From Barnesiella propionica (GTDB lineage: Bacteria; Bacteroidota; Bacteroidia; Bacteroidales; Barnesiellaceae), in contig NZ_JAOQJK010000001.1 in assembly GCF_025567045.1 (NCBI RefSeq), positions 248,001 to 312,000 on the forward strand: 64,000 nt of DNA. Reading direction: 5' to 3'. Positions 44,154-52,898 of the stretch are shown here, piece by piece. The position numbers were made by a program, and so were the translations under genes. Below the pieces are notes generated by a model, which worked only from the letters and a program-made list of their open reading frames with translations, did not search any database and was not told the origin of the DNA. Numbering within the stretch: the first letter of the stretch is position 1; the number at the start of each line of letters is the position of its first letter.

Positions 44154-45479
44154 ATGGAATCAAAAGAAAAACTCGCGTTAAAAGCCTGCCGGAACTTAGG
44201 TATCGAACGGCTGAACGAAATGCAAAACAAAACCATAGAAATATGTAACGAAGCCGGCGATATCGTCCTTCTCTCACCCACCGGATCGGGGAAAACGCTC
44301 GCTTTCCTGCTTCCTGTCCTATTTCATATGCAACCTCCGAGACAAATGGTACAGGCACTCATAATCGTCCCGTCCAGAGAACTCGCCCTGCAAATAGACC
44401 GTGTATTGCGAACCATCGCCGCGGGTTTCAAAGTATGCTGTTGTTACGGAGGCCACCCGGTAAAAGAGGAAATAAAATCCCTTTCGATGGCTCCGGATAT
44501 ACTGGTAGGAACTCCCGGCCGTATACTGGATCATATAGAACGGAGAAATATCTTTCTTGAAAACGTGCATACGGTTGTTCTGGACGAGTTCGATAAATGT
44601 CTGGAGTTAGGATTTCAGGAACAAATGTCATCGATACTGAAACCACTGTGCAAAGTAAAGACGCGCATTCTCACTTCTGCAACCGACAGCGAAGATATTC
44701 CTGCCTTTACCGGCATAAAAAATCCGAAAAAGCTGAACTACCTGAATATACCCGTCAAAGAAAAACGACTATCGGTATTCTATGTTCAATCTCCCGAAAA
44801 GGATAAACTCGAAACATTATTATCACTCCTTCAAAACATTGATCCGGGACTCACCCTTATATTCTGTAACCAGAGAGAAAGTGTGGAACGGATAAACGGA
44901 TTCTTGACGTCTAAAAGAATAATCAACGAGGCTTTCCACGGCGGCATGGAACAACCCGACCGGGAAAGGGCCTTGTGTAAATTCAGGAACCAGAGCAGTT
45001 TCATCCTCATATCTACCGACTTGGCTGCCCGCGGACTGGACATACCGGAAGTAAAACATATCATCCATTACCATCTTCCCCTCGACGAGGAGACTTACAT
45101 ACACCGGAACGGCCGTACGGCGCGTATGCATGCCGACGGAAACGCTTACTTGATCCTGGGTAGCACGGAACAGATGCCCGAATATGTAAAAAAAGACGCC
45201 CGGACAATCACGCTATCTCCTACGACAATGGAACCGGCTGTGCCTCCCATGACTACCTTGCATTTTTCGGCAGGGAAAAAAGAAAAACTGGGAAAAGGAG
45301 ATATCGTAGGTTTCCTCATACAAAAAGGAGGAATTGGGAAGGAAGATATCGGCTCCATAGATATCAAAGATCACTACTCTTACGTAGCAATAAACCGGGA
45401 GAAAGCCCATAAAACCTTGAAACAAATTTCACAGGAAAAAGTAAAAGGCAAAAAGATAAAGATTGGTTTTGCCCTATAA
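44154..45479 (+). CDS. DEAD-box RNA helicase, DbpA-like, with DEFD motif II
   Basis: 441 aa. Q-motif LNEMQNKTIE; motif I SPTGSGKT; Ia VPSRELALQI; Ib GTPGRILDHI; motif II DEFD at residues 144-147 in place of DEAD; III TSAT; IV LIFCNQRES; V STDLAARGLDI; VI HRNGRTAR. The last ~70 residues (GDIVGFLIQKGGIGKEDIGS ... KGKKIKIGFAL) resemble the DbpA RNA-binding domain that recognises 23S rRNA, so a role in large-subunit assembly is likely. It is convergent with and 2 bp from the pseudouridine synthase gene, another rRNA-linked function. Confidence 0.9.
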   Translation: MESKEKLALKACRNLGIERLNEMQNKTIEICNEAGDIVLLSPTGSGKTLAFLLPVLFHMQPPRQMVQALIIVPSRELALQIDRVLRTIAAGFKVCCCYGGHPVKEEIKSLSMAPDILVGTPGRILDHIERRNIFLENVHTVVLDEFDKCLELGFQEQMSSILKPLCKVKTRILTSATDSEDIPAFTGIKNPKKLNYLNIPVKEKRLSVFYVQSPEKDKLETLLSLLQNIDPGLTLIFCNQRESVERINGFLTSKRIINEAFHGGMEQPDRERALCKFRNQSSFILISTDLAARGLDIPEVKHIIHYHLPLDEETYIHRNGRTARMHADGNAYLILGSTEQMPEYVKKDARTITLSPTTMEPAVPPMTTLHFSAGKKEKLGKGDIVGFLIQKGGIGKEDIGSIDIKDHYSYVAINREKAHKTLKQISQEKVKGKKIKIGFAL

Positions 45480-45481
45480 AC

Positions 45482-46168
45482 TTACTTTGTCTTTGCCACC
45501 TGCTCTTCAAATGCTTTCCACAAACTATTATCAGGGACGGGAGCCGTTACTTCTACAAGTCGTTTCGACACAGGATGTACAAAACTGATATGACGAGCAT
45601 GAAGCGAGATTCCCCCATCAGGATTGGAACGTTCGGCCCCATATTTAAGGTCTCCTTTAATGGGACATCCTATTTTTGACAATTGACACCGGATCTGATG
45701 ATGACGGCCTGTTTTTAAATCGATTTCCAACAAATGATACCGATCACTGGAAGCAATAAGTTTATATCCCAAAACAGCCTGCCGTGCTCCTTGTTTCATC
45801 GCATCGTAAGCTATAGACTTATTCTGTTTTTCATTCCGTATCAGATAATGCGTTATCTCGTCCTCTGTTTTTGGCGGCCGGTTTTTCACTATAGCCCAAT
45901 AACTCTTTTTCATTTCTCCGTTACGGAACATATCGTTCAACCTGGACAACGCTTTACTGGTCTTGGCAAAAACCACCAGCCCGCTCACCGGGCGGTCCAG
46001 CCTGTGGGTAACACCTACGAAAACATTCCCCGGCTTAGCATATTTTTCTTTTAGCCATAATTTAAGAATCTCGGACAAAGGAGTATCACCCGTTTTATCT
46101 CCCTGTACGATCTCAGAGTTATTTTTATTTACTATTATAATATGATTATCTTCGTAGATTACTTCCAT
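45482..46168 (-). CDS. RluA-family pseudouridine synthase
   Basis: 229 aa from the ATG at 46168. The upstream TTG overlaps the promoter's -7 element (46187-46194) and cannot be the start. Catalytic motif HRLDRPVSGLVVFAKTSKAL (Asp in RLDRP), followed by KKSYWAIVKN and LKTGRHHQIRCQLSKIGCPI. There is no N-terminal S4 domain. It isomerises uridine to pseudouridine in rRNA or tRNA; the exact target is not clear. Confidence 0.92.
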   Translation of the reverse strand: MEVIYEDNHIIIVNKNNSEIVQGDKTGDTPLSEILKLWLKEKYAKPGNVFVGVTHRLDRPVSGLVVFAKTSKALSRLNDMFRNGEMKKSYWAIVKNRPPKTEDEITHYLIRNEKQNKSIAYDAMKQGARQAVLGYKLIASSDRYHLLEIDLKTGRHHQIRCQLSKIGCPIKGDLKYGAERSNPDGGISLHARHISFVHPVSKRLVEVTAPVPDNSLWKAFEEQVAKTK

Positions 46169-46186
46169 GATCTTATTATTTGCAGA

Positions 46187-46194
46187 CAAAGATA
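46187..46194 (-). promoter_or_regulatory. -7 element of the pseudouridine synthase gene
   Basis: TATCTTTG on the minus strand, giving a ~13-nt leader. It lies just downstream (in minus-strand sense) of the fabG terminator. Confidence 0.55.
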
Positions 46195-46198
46195 ATAA

Positions 46199-46247
46199 TA
46201 AAAACGGAAGGAAAAGCCGGGAACATTCCCGTCTTTTATCCTTCCGT
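46199..46247 (-). terminator. Terminator of the TetR-FabH-FabG operon
   Basis: A long hairpin with outer arms ACGGAAGG / CCTTCCGT (46204-46211 and 46240-46247) and inner CGGGAA / TTCCCG. On the minus strand it is followed by TTTTTATTATTATC. Confidence 0.8.
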
Positions 46248-46270
46248 GCAAGCTGTTTGGATAGTTTATA

Positions 46271-47017
46271 TTACATATTCATACCGCCGCAGCAATGGAT
46301 CACCTGACCGCTCACGTAAGAAGACAAATCAGAAGCCAGGAAAGTAGCCACATTGGCCACGTCCTCCGGCGTACCCCCACGACGCAATGGAATTTGTTTT
46401 GCCCATTCGGCTTTCACCTCGTCCGAGAGAGCAGCTGTCATATCGGTAATAATGAAACCGGGTGCAATTGCATTGGCACGAACGCCACGGGAACCGAGTT
46501 CCTTTGCAATAGATTTAGCCAAACCTATCATACCGGCTTTGGAGGCGGAATAATTGCATTGTCCGGCATTACCGGAAACTCCCACTACCGATGCCATATT
46601 GATGATACTTCCGCCTTTCTGACGCATCATGATAGGGGTAACGGCATGGATGAAATTGAACGCGGATTTCAGATTTACGGTAAGTACCATATCCCACTGC
46701 TGTTCGGTCATACGCATCATAAGTCCGTCACGGGTGATCCCGGCATTATTAACCAGGATATCGATACGTCCGAAATCTTTCATGATCTCTTCCACGACCT
46801 TATGCGTATCTTCAAAATCCGCAGCATTCGAAGCATATCCCTTTACCTTTACACCCAGTGCGGCAATTTCGGCTTCGGTAGCTTTGGCATTATCATCTAT
46901 ATTCAAATCGGTAAAAGCGATATTCGCTCCTTCCGAAGCAAATTTAAGAGCAATGGCTTTACCTATACCTCTCGCTGCGCCGGTAACGACAGCAACTTTT
47001 CCTTCTAATAATTTCAT
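46271..47017 (-). CDS. fabG: 3-oxoacyl-ACP reductase (SDR family)
   Basis: 248 aa. Nucleotide-binding GAARGIGKAIA (~12-22), NNAGITRDGLMMRM, catalytic Ser in SVVGVSGNAG and YSASKAG (Tyr/Lys), and the FabG end PEDVANVATFLASDLSSYVSGQVIH. It reduces 3-ketoacyl-ACP with NADPH. It is 46 bp after the ketoacyl synthase III gene, so the two could carry out initiation and first reduction of acyl chains. A separate housekeeping fabG elsewhere cannot be excluded. Confidence 0.92.
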   Translation of the reverse strand: MKLLEGKVAVVTGAARGIGKAIALKFASEGANIAFTDLNIDDNAKATEAEIAALGVKVKGYASNAADFEDTHKVVEEIMKDFGRIDILVNNAGITRDGLMMRMTEQQWDMVLTVNLKSAFNFIHAVTPIMMRQKGGSIINMASVVGVSGNAGQCNYSASKAGMIGLAKSIAKELGSRGVRANAIAPGFIITDMTAALSDEVKAEWAKQIPLRRGGTPEDVANVATFLASDLSSYVSGQVIHCCGGMNM

Positions 47018-47063
47018 ATCTTTCTTCTTTTTGCAGCCCGTAGGCTATCTATATTAATATTCG

Positions 47064-48008
47064 TCAAATACGTACCAGGAAACCTCCGCTCGAATAACCT
47101 CCTCCAAAAACAGTAAGTCCTACCATAGTACCTTTTTTCAATTCGTGTATATGTTGTGCCAACACTAACATCGCGCTAGCCGAACCGGTATTGCCCAGTT
47201 CCTCTATATTGTTCAGAAACCGTTCATCCGGAAATCTTAGCTGGTGAGCGACATTAGCCACAATACGCTTGTTGGCCTGATGGCATATAATATAATCCAG
47301 ATCGGAAATCGTCATATTGCGATTACGGGTTATACGTTCAAGCGCATCAACCAGATATTTGCAAGCATGCAGGAATACATCCCGTCCCTCCGGCATTGCT
47401 ATGCCGTCTTCTTTCGGGCGTAATCGCACTCCCTCGGGACCTTTGCCCAATGTAGCCAATCCTCTCGTCACAACCTCCAGAATCTCCGATTCACCTTCTC
47501 TTTGCGGTTCTTTGGATATAAATACCGCCACTGCAGCATCGCCCCACAAATGACCGCACTTCGGATCCGATTCATTACTATAATATGTATTATGCTCCGA
47601 ACATATCACTAACGCCTTAGTTGCTTTTCCTGCGGCAAAATAACCTTCGACAACTTCGAGCCCGTTCGTAAACGACGAACATGCCGAGGAAACATACAGA
47701 GCTTTTGCTTCTTCAATATTAAACTCTTTTTGTGCGACGTGAGCCAACGTAGCCACTGTATCGTAAGGAGAATAACAAGCCGACACGATAAGATCGACTT
47801 CTTCAATAGGATAAGGCAAACCCGGAACCGCATTGCGGATAGCCGCTATCCCCATCGTATTGCTATTTTCATGTTCTCCAGCTTTAGAGCGGGTACGGAT
47901 ACCTGTACGCTGTTCGATCCATTCTCCCGTCAGCCCGTTTACATTCAAAAAATGATTATTATCTACCCTTTCTTCGGGAATATAATAACCGGTTGAGTTG
48001 ATGTACAT
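47064..48008 (-). CDS. 3-oxoacyl-ACP synthase III-like protein (KAS III)
   Basis: 314 aa. Catalytic Cys in YVSSACSSFTNGLEV (~110), His in YIICHQANKRIV (~242), Asn in EELGNTGSASAMLVL (~272): the full KAS III triad. It condenses an acyl-CoA or acyl-ACP starter with malonyl-ACP. It is 10 bp downstream of a TetR regulator and upstream of fabG. The sequence is diverged from textbook FabH (no GIRxR-x-EN arrangement beyond RTGIRTRS), so it may use a special starter. Confidence 0.85.
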   Translation of the reverse strand: MYINSTGYYIPEERVDNNHFLNVNGLTGEWIEQRTGIRTRSKAGEHENSNTMGIAAIRNAVPGLPYPIEEVDLIVSACYSPYDTVATLAHVAQKEFNIEEAKALYVSSACSSFTNGLEVVEGYFAAGKATKALVICSEHNTYYSNESDPKCGHLWGDAAVAVFISKEPQREGESEILEVVTRGLATLGKGPEGVRLRPKEDGIAMPEGRDVFLHACKYLVDALERITRNRNMTISDLDYIICHQANKRIVANVAHQLRFPDERFLNNIEELGNTGSASAMLVLAQHIHELKKGTMVGLTVFGGGYSSGGFLVRI

Positions 48009-48018
48009 AATTATTTTC

Positions 48019-48597
48019 TTATTTCTTAATTCCGTATAAAATAAAATCCATTATGTACTCTTTCAGTTTAAGCCGTTCAATACCAAGCTCCGCAAAATTA
48101 TCACGGATATAAGGAACGTCCAATCCTTTAAGAGCATAGTGTAAAACCGAAGCTGTCGCCGCGACATTGGGCATTTGAAACACCCCTTTCTCCACACCTT
48201 CCTCCAGTATACCCCGGATAAGGTTCAACTCCTGGTTATCGATGTTCTTACGAGCCTTTTCCACTTGCCAGATATCGCGGAAGAATTCGGCTTTGAGCGT
48301 CCCGTTTCGAAGTACCGTGTCTTTAACGGCTTCCAGACGGATGAATATGTAATTCAATAATTTCTCTTCGGGCTGAAGATCCTTATTCGCTACCTCACTA
48401 AGCCGTTGCAACAGATGGTCTAACTCTGATTCGATAACGGCCCAGTAAACATCATTCTTGCTTTTAAAGTAAGTATATAACGTTCTCCGCCCTTTTCCCG
48501 ATGCCAATGCGATATCGTTCATTGTGGTATTTTCAACCCCGTTACGGGCGAAAAGCCTACGGGCGACATCGATAAGCATCTCTTTTGTTTTAGGCAT
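48019..48597 (-). CDS. TetR/AcrR-family regulator of the fatty-acid gene pair
   Basis: 192 aa. N-terminal HTH: MLIDVARRLFARNGVENTTM, NDIALASGKGRRTLYTYFKS. The C-terminal part is a variable ligand-binding domain, probably sensing an acyl-CoA given its operon with FabH and FabG. A good promoter is at 48641-48672 and an AAGGAG ribosome site precedes the ATG, so it is first in the operon and likely autoregulated. Confidence 0.9.
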   Translation of the reverse strand: MPKTKEMLIDVARRLFARNGVENTTMNDIALASGKGRRTLYTYFKSKNDVYWAVIESELDHLLQRLSEVANKDLQPEEKLLNYIFIRLEAVKDTVLRNGTLKAEFFRDIWQVEKARKNIDNQELNLIRGILEEGVEKGVFQMPNVAATASVLHYALKGLDVPYIRDNFAELGIERLKLKEYIMDFILYGIKK

Positions 48598-48640
48598 GTG
48601 TTATAAACTCCTTCGTGTGCACATTTGTAAAAAAACTGCG

Positions 48641-48672
48641 CAAAAGTAACAATTAAGTCCCAATATGACAAA
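48641..48672 (-). promoter_or_regulatory. Promoter of the TetR-FabH-FabG operon
   Basis: Minus strand: TTTG (48669-48672), 20 nt, TACTTTTG (48641-48648), then a ~35-nt leader with AAGGAG before the ATG. The intergenic stretch from here to the tRNA promoter (48673-48921) shows no gene, only an isolated TGTACATGTACA palindrome at 48787. Confidence 0.8.
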
Positions 48673-48921
48673 TTTTACACTGTTTTTTATAACAAATCGT
48701 CAGCTGCTATAAAACATAAACTACAAATATGTCAATATCCCGTTCCCTTAAATGACCGACCTATTTAATCCAAGGTCCCCCAATCCTGTACATGTACAAT
48801 ATTTCGGCATATCCCCTCATTGCCTTTTTCTATATTACCACGAAAATGACAAAACAAACCACACATTATCAAATAATTAAACAAAACAAACAGCAAATAA
48901 ACAAAAAAACTGCACAAAAAA

Positions 48922-48952
48922 TTTGCAAAATAAAAAATCTTATGTACCTTTG
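48922..48952 (+). promoter_or_regulatory. Promoter of tRNA-fMet
   Basis: TTTG (48922-48925), 19 nt, TACCTTTG (48945-48952): a consensus Bacteroidetes housekeeping promoter ending 13 nt before the mature tRNA. Confidence 0.85.
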
Positions 48953-48965
48953 CACTCACAAACAT

Positions 48966-49037
<72 letters not shown>

Positions 49038-49040
49038 CTA

Positions 49041-49073
49041 AAAAAAGAATCGCTACATGGCGATTCTTTTTTA
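49041..49073 (+). terminator. Terminator of tRNA-fMet
   Basis: AAAGAATCGC / GCGATTCTTT hairpin with a 6-nt loop and a T-run, 3 nt after the tRNA. Confidence 0.9.
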
Positions 49074-49193
49074 TTTTCAGGACAACGCTTTCAATTTTTA
49101 TAAAAAACCACTGGTATGTATTACAATCCCAATACCGGAGAATACGGCAATGTGTCCTTTTATCTTATAGTTCCTGCCAAATTCCCTGACATA

Positions 49194-49409
49194 TCACTTT
49201 TTCACTACCTGGGTAAGAACGCAATAACAGAATAGAATACCGAAATAACTTCCGGAAAGAGGCTTTAAATTTACAGCCTTTCCCAATATCGTAAACGGAA
49301 TGAAAATACCAGCGGTCATAATCATTACTGTTAATATCAATACCGAACGGGAAGCATAACTTTGAATAAAAGGTATCTTACGAGTGCGTATCATATAAGC
49401 TATCAAGAT
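49194..49409 (-). pseudogene. C-terminal remnant of an MgtA-type Mg2+ P-type ATPase
   Basis: About 71 residues (LIAYMIRTRKIPFIQSYASR, SVLILTVMIMTAGIFIPFTI, LGKAVNLKPLSGSYFGILFC, then YCVLTQVVKK) match the last two or three membrane helices of MgtA/MgtB magnesium-translocating ATPases. The first ~800 residues, including the phosphorylation and ATP sites, are absent. The open frame runs on upstream into response-regulator-like sequence (MAENVKRVLSQ), so the remnant is fused to another decayed gene at about 49409. Confidence 0.7.
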
Positions 49410-49890
49410 CTGAGACAATACTCTTTTTACGTTTTCTGCCATGAAAAACAGCAGGTTATATTTCCTTTGGGAGAAAACATTATCTCTTTCCCGGCACAGG
49501 ATACTAACCGCCTATTCAATCACCGCAGGACACAGATTAACGACTGCATCATTTTTTCACTTCAGCAACACTTTTATACAGGCATCCAGCTCCCAAAAGT
49601 CAAAAGATTTTTCCATATAATCGTCTGGATCAGAATAGAACCCCTTCCAGTTTATCATTTGTTGTTCCCGAAGCTTTCAGCATAAATACCGGAATATTGT
49701 TATTTATTTCCACCATCACTTTACATAATTCAAAGCCATTCATTTTAGGCAATATGACATCCGATATCACTTCTGCCGGCCTGAACATGTCGCCCTCATA
49801 AACCGGCATACCTGGTATCCCTATTCCTCCTGCCTCATTGTCTTAATAAATCGGTGACGCGCCGCCCGTCTTCTATTATCCGTATTTTAT
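49410..49890 (-). pseudogene. Decayed OmpR-family response regulator
   Basis: Pieces in several frames reassemble a receiver domain and the start of a winged helix. They are KIRIIEDGRRVTDLLRQ (then stop); EVISDVILPKMNGFELCK with the phospho-acceptor Asp and NNNIPVFMLKASGTTNDKLE; after a frameshift, DPDDYMEKSFDFWELDACIK and VLLK (stop at 49557); then NVFSQRKYNLLFFMAENVKR VLSQ, like the KEFNLLxYFMxNxGRVLSR region of OmpR-type DNA-binding domains. Stops and frameshifts make it non-functional. It breaks off at the MgtA remnant. Confidence 0.65.
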
Positions 49891-50002
49891 CATAAATAAA
49901 AAAGATTGCATTAAAATATACTCCGGTAATATTCCACTTTATCTCAATACCTTATTAATCAAATTTCAAAAATTCTATTTTTTCAGACTTACGGCTATAT
50001 TA

Positions 50003-50046
50003 TAAAAAAGAATAACGGCAACCTTTTTCGAAAGGTTACCGTTATT
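50003..50046 (-). terminator. Terminator of the SPOR lipoprotein gene
   Basis: 16-bp arms AATAACGG-AACCTTT / AAAGGT-ACCGTTATT (one mismatch) with a 4-nt loop; on the minus strand followed by CTTTTTTATA. Confidence 0.85.
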
Positions 50047-50069
50047 TATTATTTCCAAATACAAAAGCC

Positions 50070-50561
50070 TTACCGGTTAATCAGCAACCAGGGGTCTTTA
50101 ATAAGCTTTTCCGGATATTTCTGTTTGATCTGTTCACGAGCTGTCACAGCATCAGGACGATTATCAAAACTGCAAGCTACGACCCGAAACATCCCTTCGG
50201 CATTCTGAGCCAGGATAGCCGTATATCCGTCGGCAATAAGGCGGTCTCTCAAACCCATGGCATTCACTTTCTGGATAAAGCTTCCTACAATCACATTATA
50301 TTCCTTAAGCAAAGCATCATTACCGTCCACGGCATTGATACGTTCCGAAGATTCACGGATCTGAGGCGTTTGTACCGGAGCAGCCGGTGTTGCAGGGGCC
50401 GGAGCTACCGGACGAAATTCAGGGTCGGCAATTTCTTCAGCTACAGTAGGTTTTTCCTGTGCTTTTTCATAAGCAGCTTTATAAGCGCTCTGACTGGGTT
50501 TACAAGAGGACATTCCGGCAATAAGTGCTACGGAAAGAATCCAAAACATACTCTTTTTCAT
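50070..50561 (-). CDS. SPOR-domain lipoprotein
   Basis: 163 aa. Lipobox MSSC gives Cys20. A Pro/Ala-rich linker (about 48-68, VAPAPATPAAPVQTPQ) leads to a C-terminal SPOR-like domain (YNVIVGSFIQKVNAMGLRDR, LIADGYTAILAQNAEGMFRV, VACSFDNRPDAV), which in other proteins binds denuded peptidoglycan at division sites. It is monocistronic, with a -7 element at 50648-50655 and its own terminator. It probably sits in the periplasm, bound to a membrane and to the septal wall. Confidence 0.85.
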   Translation of the reverse strand: MKKSMFWILSVALIAGMSSCKPSQSAYKAAYEKAQEKPTVAEEIADPEFRPVAPAPATPAAPVQTPQIRESSERINAVDGNDALLKEYNVIVGSFIQKVNAMGLRDRLIADGYTAILAQNAEGMFRVVACSFDNRPDAVTAREQIKQKYPEKLIKDPWLLINR

Positions 50562-50647
50562 CGTCTATTTTCTTTATAAATGATTATTCGTTTTAATCAT
50601 ACGGAGAACCTGTTCACCGCATATATGCGACTCCGTACCATCCGATA

Positions 50648-50655
50648 CAAAAGTA
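50648..50655 (-). promoter_or_regulatory. -7 element of the SPOR lipoprotein gene
   Basis: TACTTTTG on the minus strand, giving an ~80-nt leader that contains a small hairpin (ATGATTA / TAATCAT at 50580-50600). No clear -33 box. Confidence 0.45.
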
Positions 50656-50716
50656 TAAAAAAATAATCGGAGAATATTATCCGGCATCATCTAAATTTTA
50701 ATAAAATATTTCTCTT

Positions 50717-51871
50717 CTATAAAACACCTTTGGAAGAAGGTAGTTCATAATGAAAAACATCTCTTTTTACCGCCATTTTAAGAGCCCGGGCAAATGCTTT
50801 GAATATCCCTTCTATCTTATGATGTTCATTCGTTCCTTCCGCTTTGATATTTAGATTCATACGGGCGGAATCACTGAATGATTTAAAAAAATGAAAGAAC
50901 ATTTCGGTAGGCATATCTCCAATTTTTTCCCGGTGGAATTCTACATCCCATACCAACCAAGGCCTGCCGCCAAAATCAAGGGCGACTCTGCACAAACAAT
51001 CATCCATTGGCAAACAAAAACCATAACGTTCTATCCCTCTTTTATTTCCTAATGCCTTATTTATAGCTTCACCCAGAACTATAGCGGTATCTTCTACCGT
51101 ATGGTGCTCATCCACATACAGGTCACCCTTTGTATGTACATACAAGTCCATGCCTGAATGACGCCCTATCTGAGCAAGCATATGATCGAAGAACCCAAGT
51201 CCCGTAGATATATCGCACAATCCTTTTCCGTCCAGATTCAATGTTACCGAAATTTCCGTTTCCGAAGTTTTCCGGCTAACGGTAGCTGTACGTTCTCCGG
51301 CAAAAAGATATTCGGTTATCTCATCCCAATTCTCGGCGATCAACACACAACAGGAAGAGAGCCCTTCTTGCTCTAACCGATCGGCAGCATCGGCATCACT
51401 ATTAAAATAAATGGCTTTACATCCCAAATTACGGGCCAGCATTATATCGGTAATGCGGTCACCGATTACATAAGAAGAAGCCAGGTCATAATCCTTACCA
51501 TCCATGTAATGCTTTAACATCGCCGTCCCCGGTTTTCTGGTCGGTTTATTCTCTGCAGGAAAAGAACGGTCTATCAGTATTTCATCGAATGTAATGCCTT
51601 CTCCTTTAAATGCAGACAACATCTTATTATGTACAGGCCAAAAGGTTTCTTCCGGGAAGGAAGGTGTACCCAGGCCATCCTGATTGGTCACCATCACCCA
51701 CTCGAAATCAAGATTCTTACGCATAAAAGATAAATTGCGGAATACACCGGGAATAAATTCAAGTTTATCCAGCGAATCGAGCTGGTAATCAACAGGAGGT
51801 TCTACGACTAATGTCCCGTCCCGGTCGATGAACAAACATCTTTTCAATATTTTCTTTGATTCATTTTCCAT
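50717..51871 (-). CDS. hisB: Bifunctional histidinol-phosphatase / imidazoleglycerol-phosphate dehydratase
   Basis: 384 aa from the ATG at 51871, overlapping hisC by 11 bp. N-terminal HAD phosphatase, residues ~10-170: [14 protein letters not shown] with both nucleophile and general-acid Asp, and [14 protein letters not shown]-terminal dehydratase, ~190-384: [20 protein letters not shown] and [18 protein letters not shown], the two metal-binding His motifs. It catalyses histidine steps 6 and 8. The fusion is the same arrangement as in enterobacteria and other Bacteroidetes. Confidence 0.97.
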   Translation of the reverse strand: MENESKKILKRCLFIDRDGTLVVEPPVDYQLDSLDKLEFIPGVFRNLSFMRKNLDFEWVMVTNQDGLGTPSFPEETFWPVHNKMLSAFKGEGITFDEILIDRSFPAENKPTRKPGTAMLKHYMDGKDYDLASSYVIGDRITDIMLARNLGCKAIYFNSDADAADRLEQEGLSSCCVLIAENWDEITEYLFAGERTATVSRKTSETEISVTLNLDGKGLCDISTGLGFFDHMLAQIGRHSGMDLYVHTKGDLYVDEHHTVEDTAIVLGEAINKALGNKRGIERYGFCLPMDDCLCRVALDFGGRPWLVWDVEFHREKIGDMPTEMFFHFFKSFSDSARMNLNIKAEGTNEHHKIEGIFKAFARALKMAVKRDVFHYELPSSKGVL

Positions 51872-52898
51872 ATATTGCAAGTGCTTCTACCAATATTCTG
51901 TTTTCTTCTGCATTCCCTACCGTTATACGCAAACAACCAGAACACAAAGTTATTTTATTACGGTTACGCACAATAATACCTTTATCTTGCAAGTAATTAT
52001 ATAAGGCGGCCGCATCTCGTGTTCTTACCAATAAAAAATTGGCATCACTGGGATAGACTTTGGTAACAAAAGGAAATTCCTGCAAAAGGGTTTCCAGTTT
52101 CAAACGTTCCCGTAACAATACGTCCACCCATTCTTTTACGCATTCTTCCTTTTCCAGTATCTCTAAAGCATATTCCTGAGTAAGCGCATTGATATTATAC
52201 GGATATTTAACCTTATTGAATACCTCTATTATTCCGGACGACGCAAACGCCATTCCCAACCTTACACCGGCACTTCCCCATGCTTTTGAAAATGTTTGCA
52301 AAATAACCAGCCGCGGATAATCGGGAAGACGTTTCAAGAATGAGTCCTGCGAAGAGAAATCTATATAGGCCTCATCTATCACCAAAATTCCTCTAAAATT
52401 ATCCAGCAAGTATTTTATTTTTGATGCGTCGAAAGTATTGCCGGTAGGATTGTTAGGAGAACATATAAAAAGCAGTTTGGTATGATCGTCGGCCACAGCC
52501 AGTAAATCTACAGGATCGAAATCGAACTCTTCATCCAACGGCACTTTCCTGTATTCCACATCATTAATGTTCGCACATACTTCGTACATCCCGTAAGTAG
52601 GTTCGATAGCTACTGCATTATCGCGGGCGGGAATACAAAACACACGAAACAGAAGGTCTATTGCTTCATCACTTCCGGCTCCCAAAAAAACAGAATCGGG
52701 AGAGAGTCCTTTTATTCGAGCGATTTTTTCTTTGATACGGGATTGTAACGGATCGGGATAACGGTTATAAGGGGTGTTAAAAGGACTTTCATTAGCATCC
52801 AGCCATACGGAAGCTTCCCCTTTAAACTCACTACGGGCCGAAGAATAAGGAGTCAGCCTGAGAATATTAGGTCTCATCAACTGTTCTATTTCTGTCAT
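51861..52898 (-). CDS. hisC: Histidinol-phosphate aminotransferase
   Basis: 345 aa, class I/II PLP aminotransferase. [25 protein letters not shown]-lysine in [20 protein letters not shown], and C-terminal [18 protein letters not shown]. It converts imidazole-acetol phosphate and glutamate to histidinol phosphate. The start codon overlaps the hisD stop (ATGA). Confidence 0.97.
   Translation of the reverse strand: MTEIEQLMRPNILRLTPYSSARSEFKGEASVWLDANESPFNTPYNRYPDPLQSRIKEKIARIKGLSPDSVFLGAGSDEAIDLLFRVFCIPARDNAVAIEPTYGMYEVCANINDVEYRKVPLDEEFDFDPVDLLAVADDHTKLLFICSPNNPTGNTFDASKIKYLLDNFRGILVIDEAYIDFSSQDSFLKRLPDYPRLVILQTFSKAWGSAGVRLGMAFASSGIIEVFNKVKYPYNINALTQEYALEILEKEECVKEWVDVLLRERLKLETLLQEFPFVTKVYPSDANFLLVRTRDAAALYNYLQDKGIIVRNRNKITLCSGCLRITVGNAEENRILVEALAIYGK

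Noticed and set aside
46271..48008. FabH/FabG pair as part of an aryl-polyene or polyketide cluster
   Set aside because: No chain-length factor, acyl carrier protein, dehydratase or ammonia-lyase gene lies nearby.
48787..48798. TGTACATGTACA palindrome as an operator
   Set aside because: A single 12-bp palindrome in AT-rich DNA, more than 100 nt from either flanking promoter and without a second copy in the window.
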